Shown here piece by piece: positions 51,830 through 60,204 of a stretch of DNA of 64,000 nt. Position numbers and translations under genes: made by a program. Each line of letters begins with the position of its first letter. The first letter of the stretch is position 1. The DNA comes from a virus. The stretch is from IMG/VR virus record IMGVR_UViG_3300019776_000324, positions 64,001 to 128,000 of that record; one strand, 5' to 3'. A model generated the notes under the pieces. The model was not told the origin of the DNA. It saw only the letters and a program-made list of their open reading frames with translations, and did no database searches.

Positions 51830-52351
51830 ATGGACTTAATGATCGATCTTGAAGGTTTGGGCACTGGCCCTGATACAACTATTCTAACCATTGCCGCACA
51901 GGCATTTGATCCATTTGGTGAACTAGATTTCAAGCAACAGTATTATGCTAGAGTCACTTTAGAAAGCCAAGAAAATCGTAGTATTCAACAAGGCACCATT
52001 GACTGGTGGGCTACTCAACCTGCTGCTGCTAGAGACGAAGCATTTAACGAAGAAGGCCGCATACCGTTGGATCAAGCCCTAGACGAACTAGGCAAGTTGA
52101 TCTGGCACAGCAAACGCATCTGGGCACAAGGTCCGACCTACGACATGAACATATTAGAGCATGCATATAAGAGTTACGGAAAACCTATTCCTTGGCAATT
52201 TTATGCTGTTCGTGATAGTCGTACCGTGTTTAGCTTGTGGCCCGGCTTGCCAAAACCCCCTACAAGTCACCATGCGTTAGAAGACTGTCGTAGACAGATT
52301 GGCCTGTTGCAAACAACTTTAAAACATTTCAACATCAGGGAATTAGGGTGA
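51830..52351 (+). CDS. dexA: DexA-like 3'-5' exonuclease
   Basis: A 173-aa DEDDh-type exonuclease. The first motif is DLEGLG (D6, E8), the second a DMN in WAQGPTYDMNILEHAY (about 103), the third HHALEDC (about 145-151). T4 DexA is 227 aa. The family (also called Rv2179c-like) degrades single-stranded nucleic acid ends. It is first in a three-gene unit with the SGNH-like gene (GTGA overlap) and the dNMP kinase (ATGA overlap). Confidence 0.87.
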   Translation: MDLMIDLEGLGTGPDTTILTIAAQAFDPFGELDFKQQYYARVTLESQENRSIQQGTIDWWATQPAAARDEAFNEEGRIPLDQALDELGKLIWHSKRIWAQGPTYDMNILEHAYKSYGKPIPWQFYAVRDSRTVFSLWPGLPKPPTSHHALEDCRRQIGLLQTTLKHFNIRELG

Positions 52352-53094
52352 TTGTTTACAGCAACTCCTGTAGCTTTGGTGCGACTACGACTTATCCAGT
52401 GTATTCAGAATGGGTCGCTAAACATTTTGATTGCGAGTTAGTAAACAAAGGCAAGCCAAGCGCATGTAATCGCCGCATCATACGAACTAGCGTACGAGAT
52501 CTACTAGAACTAAAAAAACAGCATAGTGACATTGTTTGTCTGATTGGGTTGACTTTTATTACTCGTACCGAATTATGGCAACCAAACATTCCAGCCGATT
52601 CCAATGATGGAAATTTTCACAGCATTACTGTTGATTTTAAAAAATTAAACTGGGCCCAGGGTATAGCCAACGCGGTAGTTCCAAACATACATCAGTATGC
52701 TAACGATGATGTGCAAGAATACTACAAACAGTGGCTATTGCACATGAACAAAGAAGCAATCCTAACAGACTTGATTGCAGACATTATTATGTTTTTGAAT
52801 TTTTGTCAAGCTCAAAACATCAAACTATTGTTATGGAGTAACACACAGACTTGGCCAGCCAGCCCTGAAATAGCAGTTGATGATGTATTTTTTCAAACAT
52901 TTTATCAAACACTTATAAGCAGTTCGATGGTTATCAATCCTTGGCAATTCTCCTTTAGAGATTATGCATTACAACAAGGTTGCAGACCAATCGATGAAGA
53001 GCAGTACGGACTTGACGGACATCCTGGCGGTCAGGCTCATGAATTTTTTGCACAACATCTATTAAAATATATAAAAGAAAAGGAACTAGCATGA
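52348..53094 (+). CDS. SGNH-hydrolase-like protein
   Basis: A 248-aa protein starting at GTG. The N-terminus IVYSNSCSFGATTTYP is a block I Gly/Asn-Ser-type nucleophile segment, and the C-terminus LDGHPGGQAHEFFAQHL supplies the Asp-x-x-His of block V. Other SGNH blocks are weak. Related proteins are frequent in aquatic T4-like phages with unknown substrate; esterase activity on sugars or lipids is the family's usual role. It is translationally coupled between the exonuclease and the dNMP kinase. Confidence 0.65.
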   Translation: MIVYSNSCSFGATTTYPVYSEWVAKHFDCELVNKGKPSACNRRIIRTSVRDLLELKKQHSDIVCLIGLTFITRTELWQPNIPADSNDGNFHSITVDFKKLNWAQGIANAVVPNIHQYANDDVQEYYKQWLLHMNKEAILTDLIADIIMFLNFCQAQNIKLLLWSNTQTWPASPEIAVDDVFFQTFYQTLISSSMVINPWQFSFRDYALQQGCRPIDEEQYGLDGHPGGQAHEFFAQHLLKYIKEKELA

Positions 53095-53756
53095 TCATTG
53101 GAATTTGTGGATTAATCGGCAGCGGCAAAGACACTATAGCAGATTACTTACAAAATATTCACCAATTTCGAAGAGAAAGTTTTGCGCATACTCTTAAAGA
53201 TGCAGTAGCTCACATATTTGGTTGGGACCGCGAACTGATAGAAGGCCGCACTAGAGAAAGCAGAGAGTGGCGAGAACAAGTTGATCCATGGTGGGCAGAA
53301 CGCTTGGGCATGCCCGATTTAACTCCCAGATATGTGTTACAAGTATGGGGCACAGAAGTTGCTCGCCGAAGTTTTCACGATGATATTTGGATTGCCAGTT
53401 TAGAAAACAAACTGCGCAAAACTACAGATGATGTTGTTATTAGCGATTGTCGTTTTCCTAACGAAATCCGTGCTATTAAACAAGCCGGCGGCATTGTTAT
53501 CCGTGTTGTGCGTGGCCCAGAGCCTGTGTGGTATGAGCTTGCTGAAACTGTAAACCGTGGCCCTGGAAAAAATATTGAATGGCGCTTGAGTAAAAATCAG
53601 CTAGAAACATATGGTATTCATGCTAGCGAAACTGGCTGGATTGGCACTGAGTTTGATGCAGTTATTGACAACAATGCTGATGGATTAGATAACCTGTACC
53701 GCCAAGTTAAAGATCTGGTTCAAGGTCTCCAGGACGCCAAAGCTGATCACTCTTAG
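53091..53756 (+). CDS. 1: Deoxynucleoside monophosphate kinase (gp1-like)
   Basis: A 221-aa kinase (T4 gp1 is 241 aa). The P-loop is GLIGSGKDT at residues 7-15. YVLQVWGTEVARRSFHDDIW and VISDCRFPNEIRAIKQAGG correspond to the substrate-binding and Walker B-like regions of the family. It phosphorylates dNMPs for phage DNA synthesis. Its last 50 nt overlap the end of the convergent HNH-like gene. Confidence 0.92.
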   Translation: MIIGICGLIGSGKDTIADYLQNIHQFRRESFAHTLKDAVAHIFGWDRELIEGRTRESREWREQVDPWWAERLGMPDLTPRYVLQVWGTEVARRSFHDDIWIASLENKLRKTTDDVVISDCRFPNEIRAIKQAGGIVIRVVRGPEPVWYELAETVNRGPGKNIEWRLSKNQLETYGIHASETGWIGTEFDAVIDNNADGLDNLYRQVKDLVQGLQDAKADHS

Positions 53757-54051
53757 CAATTTCCACTACACAGTTTTGACAAACTGTTTTTAAGTTTCTA
53801 AGCCCAGTGTTGTGTAAATTACCATCAACATGATACACTAGTAATTGTGCTGAAAATTTAGCTCTAAACCCACATCGATCACATGTGGGTTTTTTCTTAT
53901 ATCCAGAGGTTTTCCATCTAGGCTCAGCTGGCTTGATACGGCGCCCACGACGAATACAATATTCACACAATCTGCGATATTGAATTGAGTCTTCTCGGTG
54001 GTATGCTACTGCTCTTGGCCGTTGATTACAGGCTAAACATATAGGTCTCAT
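53707..54051 (-). CDS. HNH-like zinc protein
   Basis: A 114-aa basic protein with four CxxC pairs (CLAC 5-8, CEYC about 29-32, CDRC about 57-60, CQNC about 91-94). A late YHVDGNLHNTGLRNLKTVC carries the H-D-G and N of an HNH core. It is therefore an HNH endonuclease or a related zinc-binding protein. The C-terminus overlaps the convergent dNMP kinase by 50 nt. A CTAAATA element ends 5 nt before the ATG, with no ribosome site, predicting a leaderless late mRNA. Confidence 0.72.
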   Translation of the reverse strand: MRPICLACNQRPRAVAYHREDSIQYRRLCEYCIRRGRRIKPAEPRWKTSGYKKKPTCDRCGFRAKFSAQLLVYHVDGNLHNTGLRNLKTVCQNCVVEIAKSDQLWRPGDLEPDL

Positions 54052-54056
54052 GCAAA

Positions 54057-54063
54057 TATTTAG
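54057..54063 (-). promoter_or_regulatory. Late-promoter-like CTAAATA before the HNH-like gene
   Basis: On the minus strand CTAAATA, then TTTGC, then ATG 54051. The 5-nt gap equals the T4 late element-to-start distance. Confidence 0.5.
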
Positions 54064-54114
54064 TAAAAAACCTACTAAGTAGGGGTGCGATCTACCGTTC
54101 TTTTTATCATAACC

Positions 54115-54122
54115 GATAAATA
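54115..54122 (+). promoter_or_regulatory. Late promoter GATAAATA for gp18
   Basis: GATAAATA lies 26 nt before ATG 54149, with AAGGA between. It is divergent from the HNH-gene element; between them is a small palindrome CCTACT-A-AGTAGG (about 54071-54083). Confidence 0.6.
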
Positions 54123-54148
54123 TCTTTATTAATAAAAAGGAATTTGTT

Positions 54149-57100
54149 ATGGCCTTACTATCCCCAGGTGTACAAGTCAGTGTAATTGACCAAAGTAATT
54201 ATACTCCAGCTCCAGCGAGCTCGGTACCATTTATTTTATTGGCTACAGCCTCTAATAAAGTTTCTGGCGCAGGTACTGGAATTGCTCCAGGCACGCTAGA
54301 TGCTAATGCTAATAAAGTATTTTTAATGACAAGCCAAAGAGATTTACTCTCTACATATGGCGTGCCATTCTTTTACAATACTACAGCTGGTACTCCGATC
54401 AACGGATACGAACTTAACGAATACGGTTTATTAGCCGCTTATTCAGCACTTGGTGTAAGTAACCAGTGTTATGTACAGCGAGTTGATATCGATTTGGCTG
54501 CACTTACAGCTAGTTTAACTCGCCCAACTGGTAACCCTGCTAACGGTACTTACTGGTTAGATACAACAAGTACAACATGGGGTGTTAATCAGTGGAATCA
54601 AACAACTGGTGCCTTTACAAACCAAACACCATTGGTAATTAACACCACAGCAGATTTAGAACCTAGTTCAACAGTACCATTGCAAACCATTGGTAGTATT
54701 GGCAATTATGCTGTAGTAACAACAGATACACACTTGCCAATGTACTACAAGCGTGGCGGTCCTACTGACTCTCAAGCTCCAAACTGGGATCAAGACAGCT
54801 TCACAGCTAGCGATCTTTACAATACTTGGGTATTAGTTGGCAGCAACGAATGGAAAACTTCATGGCCTACAATTCAAGGCACAAGCGCACCTACTAGTTT
54901 AGTAGCTGGCAACACCATTGACATTAACGGAACTACCATTACAGTTCCTAACAGTCCAAATAACACAGTTACAGGATTAGTAGGGTTAATTAACTCAACT
55001 GGTATCAATGGTGTATATGCCGCTAATATCAGCGGAAAATTATTCTTGTATGCCGATAAGACTGCTACCAATGACGGAAGCACTGAAGGCACAGGCGTTA
55101 TTGCAATTAATAACTTGTCTGGTACAGCATTGTCTGTATTGGGTATAACATCTGGCAACTATGCTGCTCCAGCTTACACAGTAGGAACTAACTATCAAGC
55201 ACCAAGATGGCGCACTACTGATACACAACCAGAACCAACTGGCAGTGTATTCCAGCAAACTAATGCAGTTAATCAAGGTACGAATATTGTTATTAAAAAA
55301 TACAATTCTACTCTTGGAACATTTGTTGCACAAAATTGCCCGGTATTTGTTAGCGATACTCAAGCTGATTACGATTTGGATCCAACAGGCGGCGGCCAAA
55401 ATATTCCAGCTGGAACTACCTATGCCCGTAGTGAACCAACAAATAATGGTCAAGCAGGATATGAAATTTTCCAACGATATGCAACTGGCCCAACTGTAGT
55501 TACTGGTAGTTATACAGATCCATCATTTACTGCCAATGACACCTTTACTATTCAGGCCACAGCTCCTGGATCTCCAATTGCGTTAGTATATACAGCTACC
55601 ATGCTTGGAACAACCGCAGCAGACTATGTTGCAGCAGTTTCAGCTGCAAATGTACCGTATGTTTCGGCTAGTATTAACAGCTCTGGCGCTATTGTTTACA
55701 CACATTCAGCAGGTGGTGATATCTACTTAACTGATACTAGCGGTACACCAACCGGTGATGCTGGCTTTACAGACGAAACTTTATTCTGCCGTCCAAGATA
55801 TCAAAATGGCGTAGTTACTGGACTAATTTTAGCTAACTGGGTTGATGCTCCGTTGTTTACATACACACCAAGCGACACAGCACCAGACCAAGATCCAGCA
55901 AGCGGAACATACTGGTACTATAGTGACGCTACTGTAGCTGACATCATGATTCAGAATAATGGCGTATGGTTTGGTTATCAACAAGTTACTAACGATGTTC
56001 GTGGTTACAACTTGAGTCAAACAAATGCTACTGGCCCTATTTTTAGTGCAACAGCACCAACAACACAAACCAACACAGCACAAAGCCCGTTAGTTTACGG
56101 CGATTTATGGATTGACACTAGTGATCTAGAAAATTATCCACAGTTGTATCGTTGGGAAAATGTCAGCGGACAAAATCAATGGGTAGCTATCAACAATACC
56201 GATCATACTACAAGTAATGGTATTATATTTGAAGATGCTCGTTGGGCACCAAACGGTACTACTAACCCAGTAAGTGGTGCATTGCCAACAATTACTAGTT
56301 TACTAACAAGCAACTATGTAGATTTAGATGCACCAAACCCACAACTATATCCACAAGGAACATTGTTATGGAACACTCGCCGCAGCGGCTTTAATGTTAA
56401 GCAATTTGAATTTAACTATTTTAATGCTACTAACTTCCCTGATTCAGAGTTACCAGAACAGACAAGTACTTGGGTAACTGCTAGTGCTAATCGTGTTGAC
56501 GGTAGTCCTAACATGGGTCGCCAAGCACAACGATCTATTATTGTAGCGGCTCTAAGAGCTGGTATTGATAGTAACACACAGATTCGTGAAAATCAAGCAC
56601 AGTTCAACTTGTTGGCTTGCCCACAATATCCAGAGCTAGCACCTAACATGATTGTGCTTAACAACGATCGTGGAGACACAGGATTTAGCGTGGTTGATAC
56701 ACCGTTGCGTTTATCACCTGATGAGATTGTTACTTGGGCTACTAATAATAATGGACTAGGACTTCCTTCAGGGGACGGCAATCTTGCCAGCGGTGATGCA
56801 TATTCTGCTGCATTCTACCCAAGCTGTACTACTACAGATTTAAGTGGTAATGTTGTTGTGACTGCACCAAGTCACATGATGATTCGTACAATTATTCGTA
56901 GCGACTCAGTAAGTTATCCATGGTTTGCTCCAGCTGGCTTACGCCGCGGTGTTGTGGATAATGCTACACAAATTGGTTATGTTAACGCTGTTAACGGAAC
57001 ATTTGTACCACTAGGTGTAAATCAAGGCTTGCGTGATACATTGTACAGCAATGATGTAAACCCAATTACATTTATTCCAGGTACAGGTATTACTAACTTT

Positions 57101-57463
57101 GGTAACCACACACTACAAGGTGCAAGTACAGCACTAGATCGTATTAATGTGGCTCGTTTGGTAGCATACTTGCGTGGTCGTTTAGAAATCATTGGTAATC
57201 AGTACTTGTTTGAACCAAATGATTCAATTACTCGTCAGTCTATTGTTAATCAGATCACAAGTTTAATGACTGATTTAGTAGCCAAGCGCGGTATCTATGA
57301 CTACTTGGTTGTTTGTGATCTTACAAATAATACACCAGCTACTATCGATGCTAACGAATTATTTGTTGATATTGCAATTGAGCCAGTTAAAGCAATTGAG
57401 TTCATCTACATACCAATGCGTATACAGAACACAGGAACTATTGCATCACAGCAAGCAGCGTAA
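54149..57463 (+). CDS. 18: Tail sheath protein gp18, greatly enlarged
   Basis: A 1104-aa protein (T4 gp18 is 659 aa). The N-terminus LLSPGVQVSVIDQSNYTPAP and the C-terminal half (DLDAPNPQLYPQGTLLWNTR, VARLVAYLRGRLEIIGNQYL, DIAIEPVKAIEFIYIPMRIQ) are typical sheath sequence. Between residues about 125 and 720 lie inserted domains: aromatic modules (GTYWLDTTSTTWGVNQWNQ, LYRWENVSGQNQWVAINN) and two similar beta domains (TIDINGTTITVPNSPNNTVT; FTIQATAPGSPIALVYTAT). These should project from the sheath surface. The sheath contracts to drive the tube through the envelope. Confidence 0.95.
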   Translation: MALLSPGVQVSVIDQSNYTPAPASSVPFILLATASNKVSGAGTGIAPGTLDANANKVFLMTSQRDLLSTYGVPFFYNTTAGTPINGYELNEYGLLAAYSALGVSNQCYVQRVDIDLAALTASLTRPTGNPANGTYWLDTTSTTWGVNQWNQTTGAFTNQTPLVINTTADLEPSSTVPLQTIGSIGNYAVVTTDTHLPMYYKRGGPTDSQAPNWDQDSFTASDLYNTWVLVGSNEWKTSWPTIQGTSAPTSLVAGNTIDINGTTITVPNSPNNTVTGLVGLINSTGINGVYAANISGKLFLYADKTATNDGSTEGTGVIAINNLSGTALSVLGITSGNYAAPAYTVGTNYQAPRWRTTDTQPEPTGSVFQQTNAVNQGTNIVIKKYNSTLGTFVAQNCPVFVSDTQADYDLDPTGGGQNIPAGTTYARSEPTNNGQAGYEIFQRYATGPTVVTGSYTDPSFTANDTFTIQATAPGSPIALVYTATMLGTTAADYVAAVSAANVPYVSASINSSGAIVYTHSAGGDIYLTDTSGTPTGDAGFTDETLFCRPRYQNGVVTGLILANWVDAPLFTYTPSDTAPDQDPASGTYWYYSDATVADIMIQNNGVWFGYQQVTNDVRGYNLSQTNATGPIFSATAPTTQTNTAQSPLVYGDLWIDTSDLENYPQLYRWENVSGQNQWVAINNTDHTTSNGIIFEDARWAPNGTTNPVSGALPTITSLLTSNYVDLDAPNPQLYPQGTLLWNTRRSGFNVKQFEFNYFNATNFPDSELPEQTSTWVTASANRVDGSPNMGRQAQRSIIVAALRAGIDSNTQIRENQAQFNLLACPQYPELAPNMIVLNNDRGDTGFSVVDTPLRLSPDEIVTWATNNNGLGLPSGDGNLASGDAYSAAFYPSCTTTDLSGNVVVTAPSHMMIRTIIRSDSVSYPWFAPAGLRRGVVDNATQIGYVNAVNGTFVPLGVNQGLRDTLYSNDVNPITFIPGTGITNFGNHTLQGASTALDRINVARLVAYLRGRLEIIGNQYLFEPNDSITRQSIVNQITSLMTDLVAKRGIYDYLVVCDLTNNTPATIDANELFVDIAIEPVKAIEFIYIPMRIQNTGTIASQQAA

Positions 57464-57469
57464 TTGACA

Positions 57470-57496
57470 GCCGAGCAGACCAAAAATTTGCTCGGC
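57470..57496 (+). terminator. Hairpin between gp18 and gp19
   Basis: GCCGAGCA (57470-57477), 11-nt loop, TGCTCGGC (57489-57496), a perfect 8-bp stem just after the gp18 stop. No T-run follows, so it may act as an mRNA 3' stabiliser or partial terminator. Confidence 0.55.
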
Positions 57497-57504
57497 ACAA
57501 ATAC

Positions 57505-57512
57505 CATAAATA
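57505..57512 (+). promoter_or_regulatory. Late promoter CATAAATA for gp19
   Basis: CATAAATA lies 23 nt before the gp19 ATG, with AGGAG about 10 nt before the start. Separate transcription of the tube gene fits its need for high expression. Confidence 0.6.
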
Positions 57513-57535
57513 AAGTATATTAGGAGATTAAACAA

Positions 57536-58159
57536 ATGGCAACAGCCTCATTAACAAAACTGACCGTACCGTTGGCTAACGATCAAAGCAACCCAACACA
57601 GGGTCTGCTGATGCCAAAGTTACAGTACCGCTTTCGCGTTACTTTTTTAGGTTTGGGTATTTCTCAACCTACAACAGAATTAACCAAGCAAGTAATGGAC
57701 TTTAACCGTCCACAGGTTACTTTTGAAAATATTGATCTTCCTATCTACAACAGTACAATTCGTTTAGCTGGTAAACACAGCTGGCAAGATATTAGCTGTA
57801 AAGTTCGTGATGATGCTGGCGGCAATGTAAGTCGTTTAGTTGGCGAACAATTACAGAAACAATTAGACTTTATGGAACAGTCAAGTGCTGCTTCTGGTAT
57901 TGACTATAAATTTACCACAGTGTTTGAAGTTCTTGACGGTGGTAACGGTGCCAATGCTCCTGTTGCATTAGAAACTTGGACAATTTATGGTTGCTATTTG
58001 CGTGATGTAAACTACGATGCTGCTAGTTATGCAAGTAACGAAGTAATGACAGTTACAATGAGTATTCGTTACGATAACGCACTACAAACAACTGACGGAG
58101 CCGATGTTGGTGTTGGCGCTACAATTCCATTAACAGTTAATAATGTAGCTACAGGCTAA
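57536..58159 (+). CDS. 19: Tail tube protein gp19
   Basis: A 207-aa protein (T4 gp19 is 163 aa) with LMPKLQYRFRVTFLGLGI, DFNRPQVTFENIDLPIYNST, GKHSWQDISCKVRDDAGG and YLRDVNYDAASYASNEVMT, all characteristic of the family. It polymerises as stacked hexamers inside the sheath. It is downstream of gp18 as in T4, with its own late-type promoter. Confidence 0.95.
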   Translation: MATASLTKLTVPLANDQSNPTQGLLMPKLQYRFRVTFLGLGISQPTTELTKQVMDFNRPQVTFENIDLPIYNSTIRLAGKHSWQDISCKVRDDAGGNVSRLVGEQLQKQLDFMEQSSAASGIDYKFTTVFEVLDGGNGANAPVALETWTIYGCYLRDVNYDAASYASNEVMTVTMSIRYDNALQTTDGADVGVGATIPLTVNNVATG

Positions 58160-58167
58160 TACAGCCT

Positions 58168-59379
58168 ATGACACTGCAAGCCTTTCCTCCCGGCGAAGGA
58201 TTACGAGATTATACACACGCTTCTAAGACCTTTAGAAGCAACAACTATAATCTCGCCCCGCGAAATAAATTTTTATTTTATGTTTATTTTAATGTAAACT
58301 TAAACATACCGGCTCTGGCAAACTTATTTTCTGGTGGTAAATTATCTACTCTAGGACTGCTGGTTAAAACAGCACAACTACCTAGCTACGAAATTGATAC
58401 TACAACAATGAATCAATACAATCGTAAGCGATTGGTTCAAACCAAGATTAATTATAATCCAGCACAAATTGTATTCAATGACGATACCAGCGACCTAGTT
58501 CGTAACATGTGGTATCAATACTACCAATACTATTACAGCGATCCTACTTACAAATATGGTAATGTGCCTAATCAAAATGGCGCACTTGGGGTACTGAGTA
58601 GCCCGGTACCAATTATTGGAACAGGATACAATACCAACGATGTGTACAGTCCTAACCGTCAATGGGAACATTGGGGTCTTAGTGGCCAAGGATATAACAA
58701 TCCAACGCTTAACAGTTTATCAAGTTCTTTGCTAACTGGTCCTGCTAGCGGACAATTGCCATTCTTCAATGACATTACTATCTACGGCATGAGTCAAAAA
58801 ACTTTTGCTCAGTATACTATGATCAATCCGTTGATCACCAGCTGGCAACACGACACTTATGATTACAGCCAAGGTAATCAAGTTATGACAAATGTCATGA
58901 CTATCAAATATGAAGCAGTAAAATACTACTCTGGCAACATTGGCGGAGACACTCCAAGCGAAGCAGTACCAGGATTTGCAGATCCATCACATTACGACAC
59001 TACAAAGAGTCCAATTGCAGCTCCTGGCAGTACTTACATACCTCAAACAAATGTGCAAGACTTACAAGCATTAAACACTGGACAAAATACACTGCAAAAT
59101 GTTTTAGGAGCAGTAGGACAAGGTTTAGTTCCAACTGCTGCAGGATTCCTAGGATCAGCATTGGCTGGCCCAGCCGACAGCTTATCACAGAGAATGTTAT
59201 CTGCCTTTGCTCCTAACCTAGCTGGCGGAACACCCGAGGCATCTGGCCAGGCAGCTACATCCAGTGCTCCAACATCGCGAGGTGGATTCTTTTTCCCAAC
59301 ACCACCAGTTATTACAGCTAGCTATAATCCAGATGGCACAGTTAATGCCAATGATGCTAATTCGTATGGAGAAGGATAA
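58168..59379 (+). CDS. 54: Tube-fold baseplate protein, gp54-like
   Basis: A 403-aa protein. The N-terminal half (NLAPRNKFLFYVYFNVNLNI, LLVKTAQLPSYEIDTTTMNQ, YNRKRLVQTKINYNPAQIVF) has the strand order of the tube fold shared by gp19, gp48 and gp54. A second part (PFFNDITIYGMSQKTFAQYT, NQVMTNVMTIKYEAVKYYSG) closes it. The last about 130 residues are a Gly/Ser/Pro/Ala-rich tail. It most resembles gp54, which starts the tube on the baseplate. A gp19 paralogue is the alternative. Confidence 0.65.
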   Translation: MTLQAFPPGEGLRDYTHASKTFRSNNYNLAPRNKFLFYVYFNVNLNIPALANLFSGGKLSTLGLLVKTAQLPSYEIDTTTMNQYNRKRLVQTKINYNPAQIVFNDDTSDLVRNMWYQYYQYYYSDPTYKYGNVPNQNGALGVLSSPVPIIGTGYNTNDVYSPNRQWEHWGLSGQGYNNPTLNSLSSSLLTGPASGQLPFFNDITIYGMSQKTFAQYTMINPLITSWQHDTYDYSQGNQVMTNVMTIKYEAVKYYSGNIGGDTPSEAVPGFADPSHYDTTKSPIAAPGSTYIPQTNVQDLQALNTGQNTLQNVLGAVGQGLVPTAAGFLGSALAGPADSLSQRMLSAFAPNLAGGTPEASGQAATSSAPTSRGGFFFPTPPVITASYNPDGTVNANDANSYGEG

Positions 59380-59738
59380 TGAGTTCAGTTAATGTAGCAA
59401 ATCCAAGCACGGATCTAACAGTTAGAATTTTTGATCAATTTTACAAGTATCAACAAAATGTTGATGCAGTTGAATATGATGCGGTGCTTAGTTATTTTAA
59501 ATCTATTTTTAAAAACAAGTCAGCAGCTGAAAATTTTACAGTATCAGTTTTCAGAATAGCTTTCCTATCAAAGATTCCGGTCATGGATCTGTTGCAACAG
59601 TTTCAAGGTCAAAGTGCTCCACAAATTACAGCCACTCTGGCATACTATTTAAATGGTATTCGTAGTCCGAGTACTTTGCTAGGATTAAATGTTCCAACAC
59701 AACCTAACTACTATGTAGCTAGGAACATCAAGGCCTAA
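59379..59738 (+). CDS. Conserved small virion-associated protein
   Basis: A 119-aa helical protein: VEYDAVLSYFKSIFKNKSAA, FTVSVFRIAFLSKIPVMDLL and ATLAYYLNGIRSPSTLLGLN. Similar small genes accompany tube genes in aquatic T4-like phages. The start overlaps the gp54-like stop by one base. Role unknown; a tail completion or assembly factor is plausible from position. Confidence 0.65.
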   Translation: MSSVNVANPSTDLTVRIFDQFYKYQQNVDAVEYDAVLSYFKSIFKNKSAAENFTVSVFRIAFLSKIPVMDLLQQFQGQSAPQITATLAYYLNGIRSPSTLLGLNVPTQPNYYVARNIKA

Positions 59739-59740
59739 TC

Positions 59741-60178
59741 GTGGCTAAATTTGCACAAGGCGCTTACACAGTAAAAAATGCAGCCAAATATGTAGGTCGT
59801 GGCGCTCCCCGTTATCGCAGTAGTTGGGAGTGGGCTTTTATGAATTTCTGTGACACCAACGAAAACATTGTGCAGTGGGCTAGCGAACCTGTGCGTATTC
59901 CTTATCGTCACCCTCTTACTGGCAAACACACTACCTATGTTCCTGATTTTATTGTAACTTATCGCGGACCCAACAATACAACTCGTGCAGAATTAATCGA
60001 AATCAAACCCAAAAGTCAAAGCATTATTGAAGATAAAATGAAGTCTAGAGATCGTGCTATTGTAGCAATTAACTACGCCAAGTGGGATGCTGCTCAAAAA
60101 TGGGCCAAAGCAAACGGGCTACACTTTAGAATTATCACCGAAGATCAAATCTTCCATCAAGGCGGCAAGAAAAAGTAG
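59741..60178 (+). CDS. 4: Head completion protein gp4-like (nuclease fold)
   Basis: A 145-aa protein from GTG 59741 (T4 gp4 is 150 aa). It has YRSSWEWAFMNFCDTNENIV, then YVPDFIVTY and LIEIKPKS, a PD-(D/E)XK/TnsA-like nuclease signature with the D, E and K in place. gp4 is added to filled heads before tail joining. It follows the 119-aa gene by 2 nt. Confidence 0.88.
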   Translation: MAKFAQGAYTVKNAAKYVGRGAPRYRSSWEWAFMNFCDTNENIVQWASEPVRIPYRHPLTGKHTTYVPDFIVTYRGPNNTTRAELIEIKPKSQSIIEDKMKSRDRAIVAINYAKWDAAQKWAKANGLHFRIITEDQIFHQGGKKK

Positions 60179-60193
60179 TCAATCCAAATGCCG

Positions 60194-60200
60194 CTAAATA
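60194..60200 (+). promoter_or_regulatory. Late-promoter-like CTAAATA directly before gp16
   Basis: CTAAATA ends 4 nt before ATG 60205 and there is no Shine-Dalgarno in the gap, so a transcript initiated here would be leaderless. Confidence 0.45.
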
Positions 60201-60204
60201 TGGT

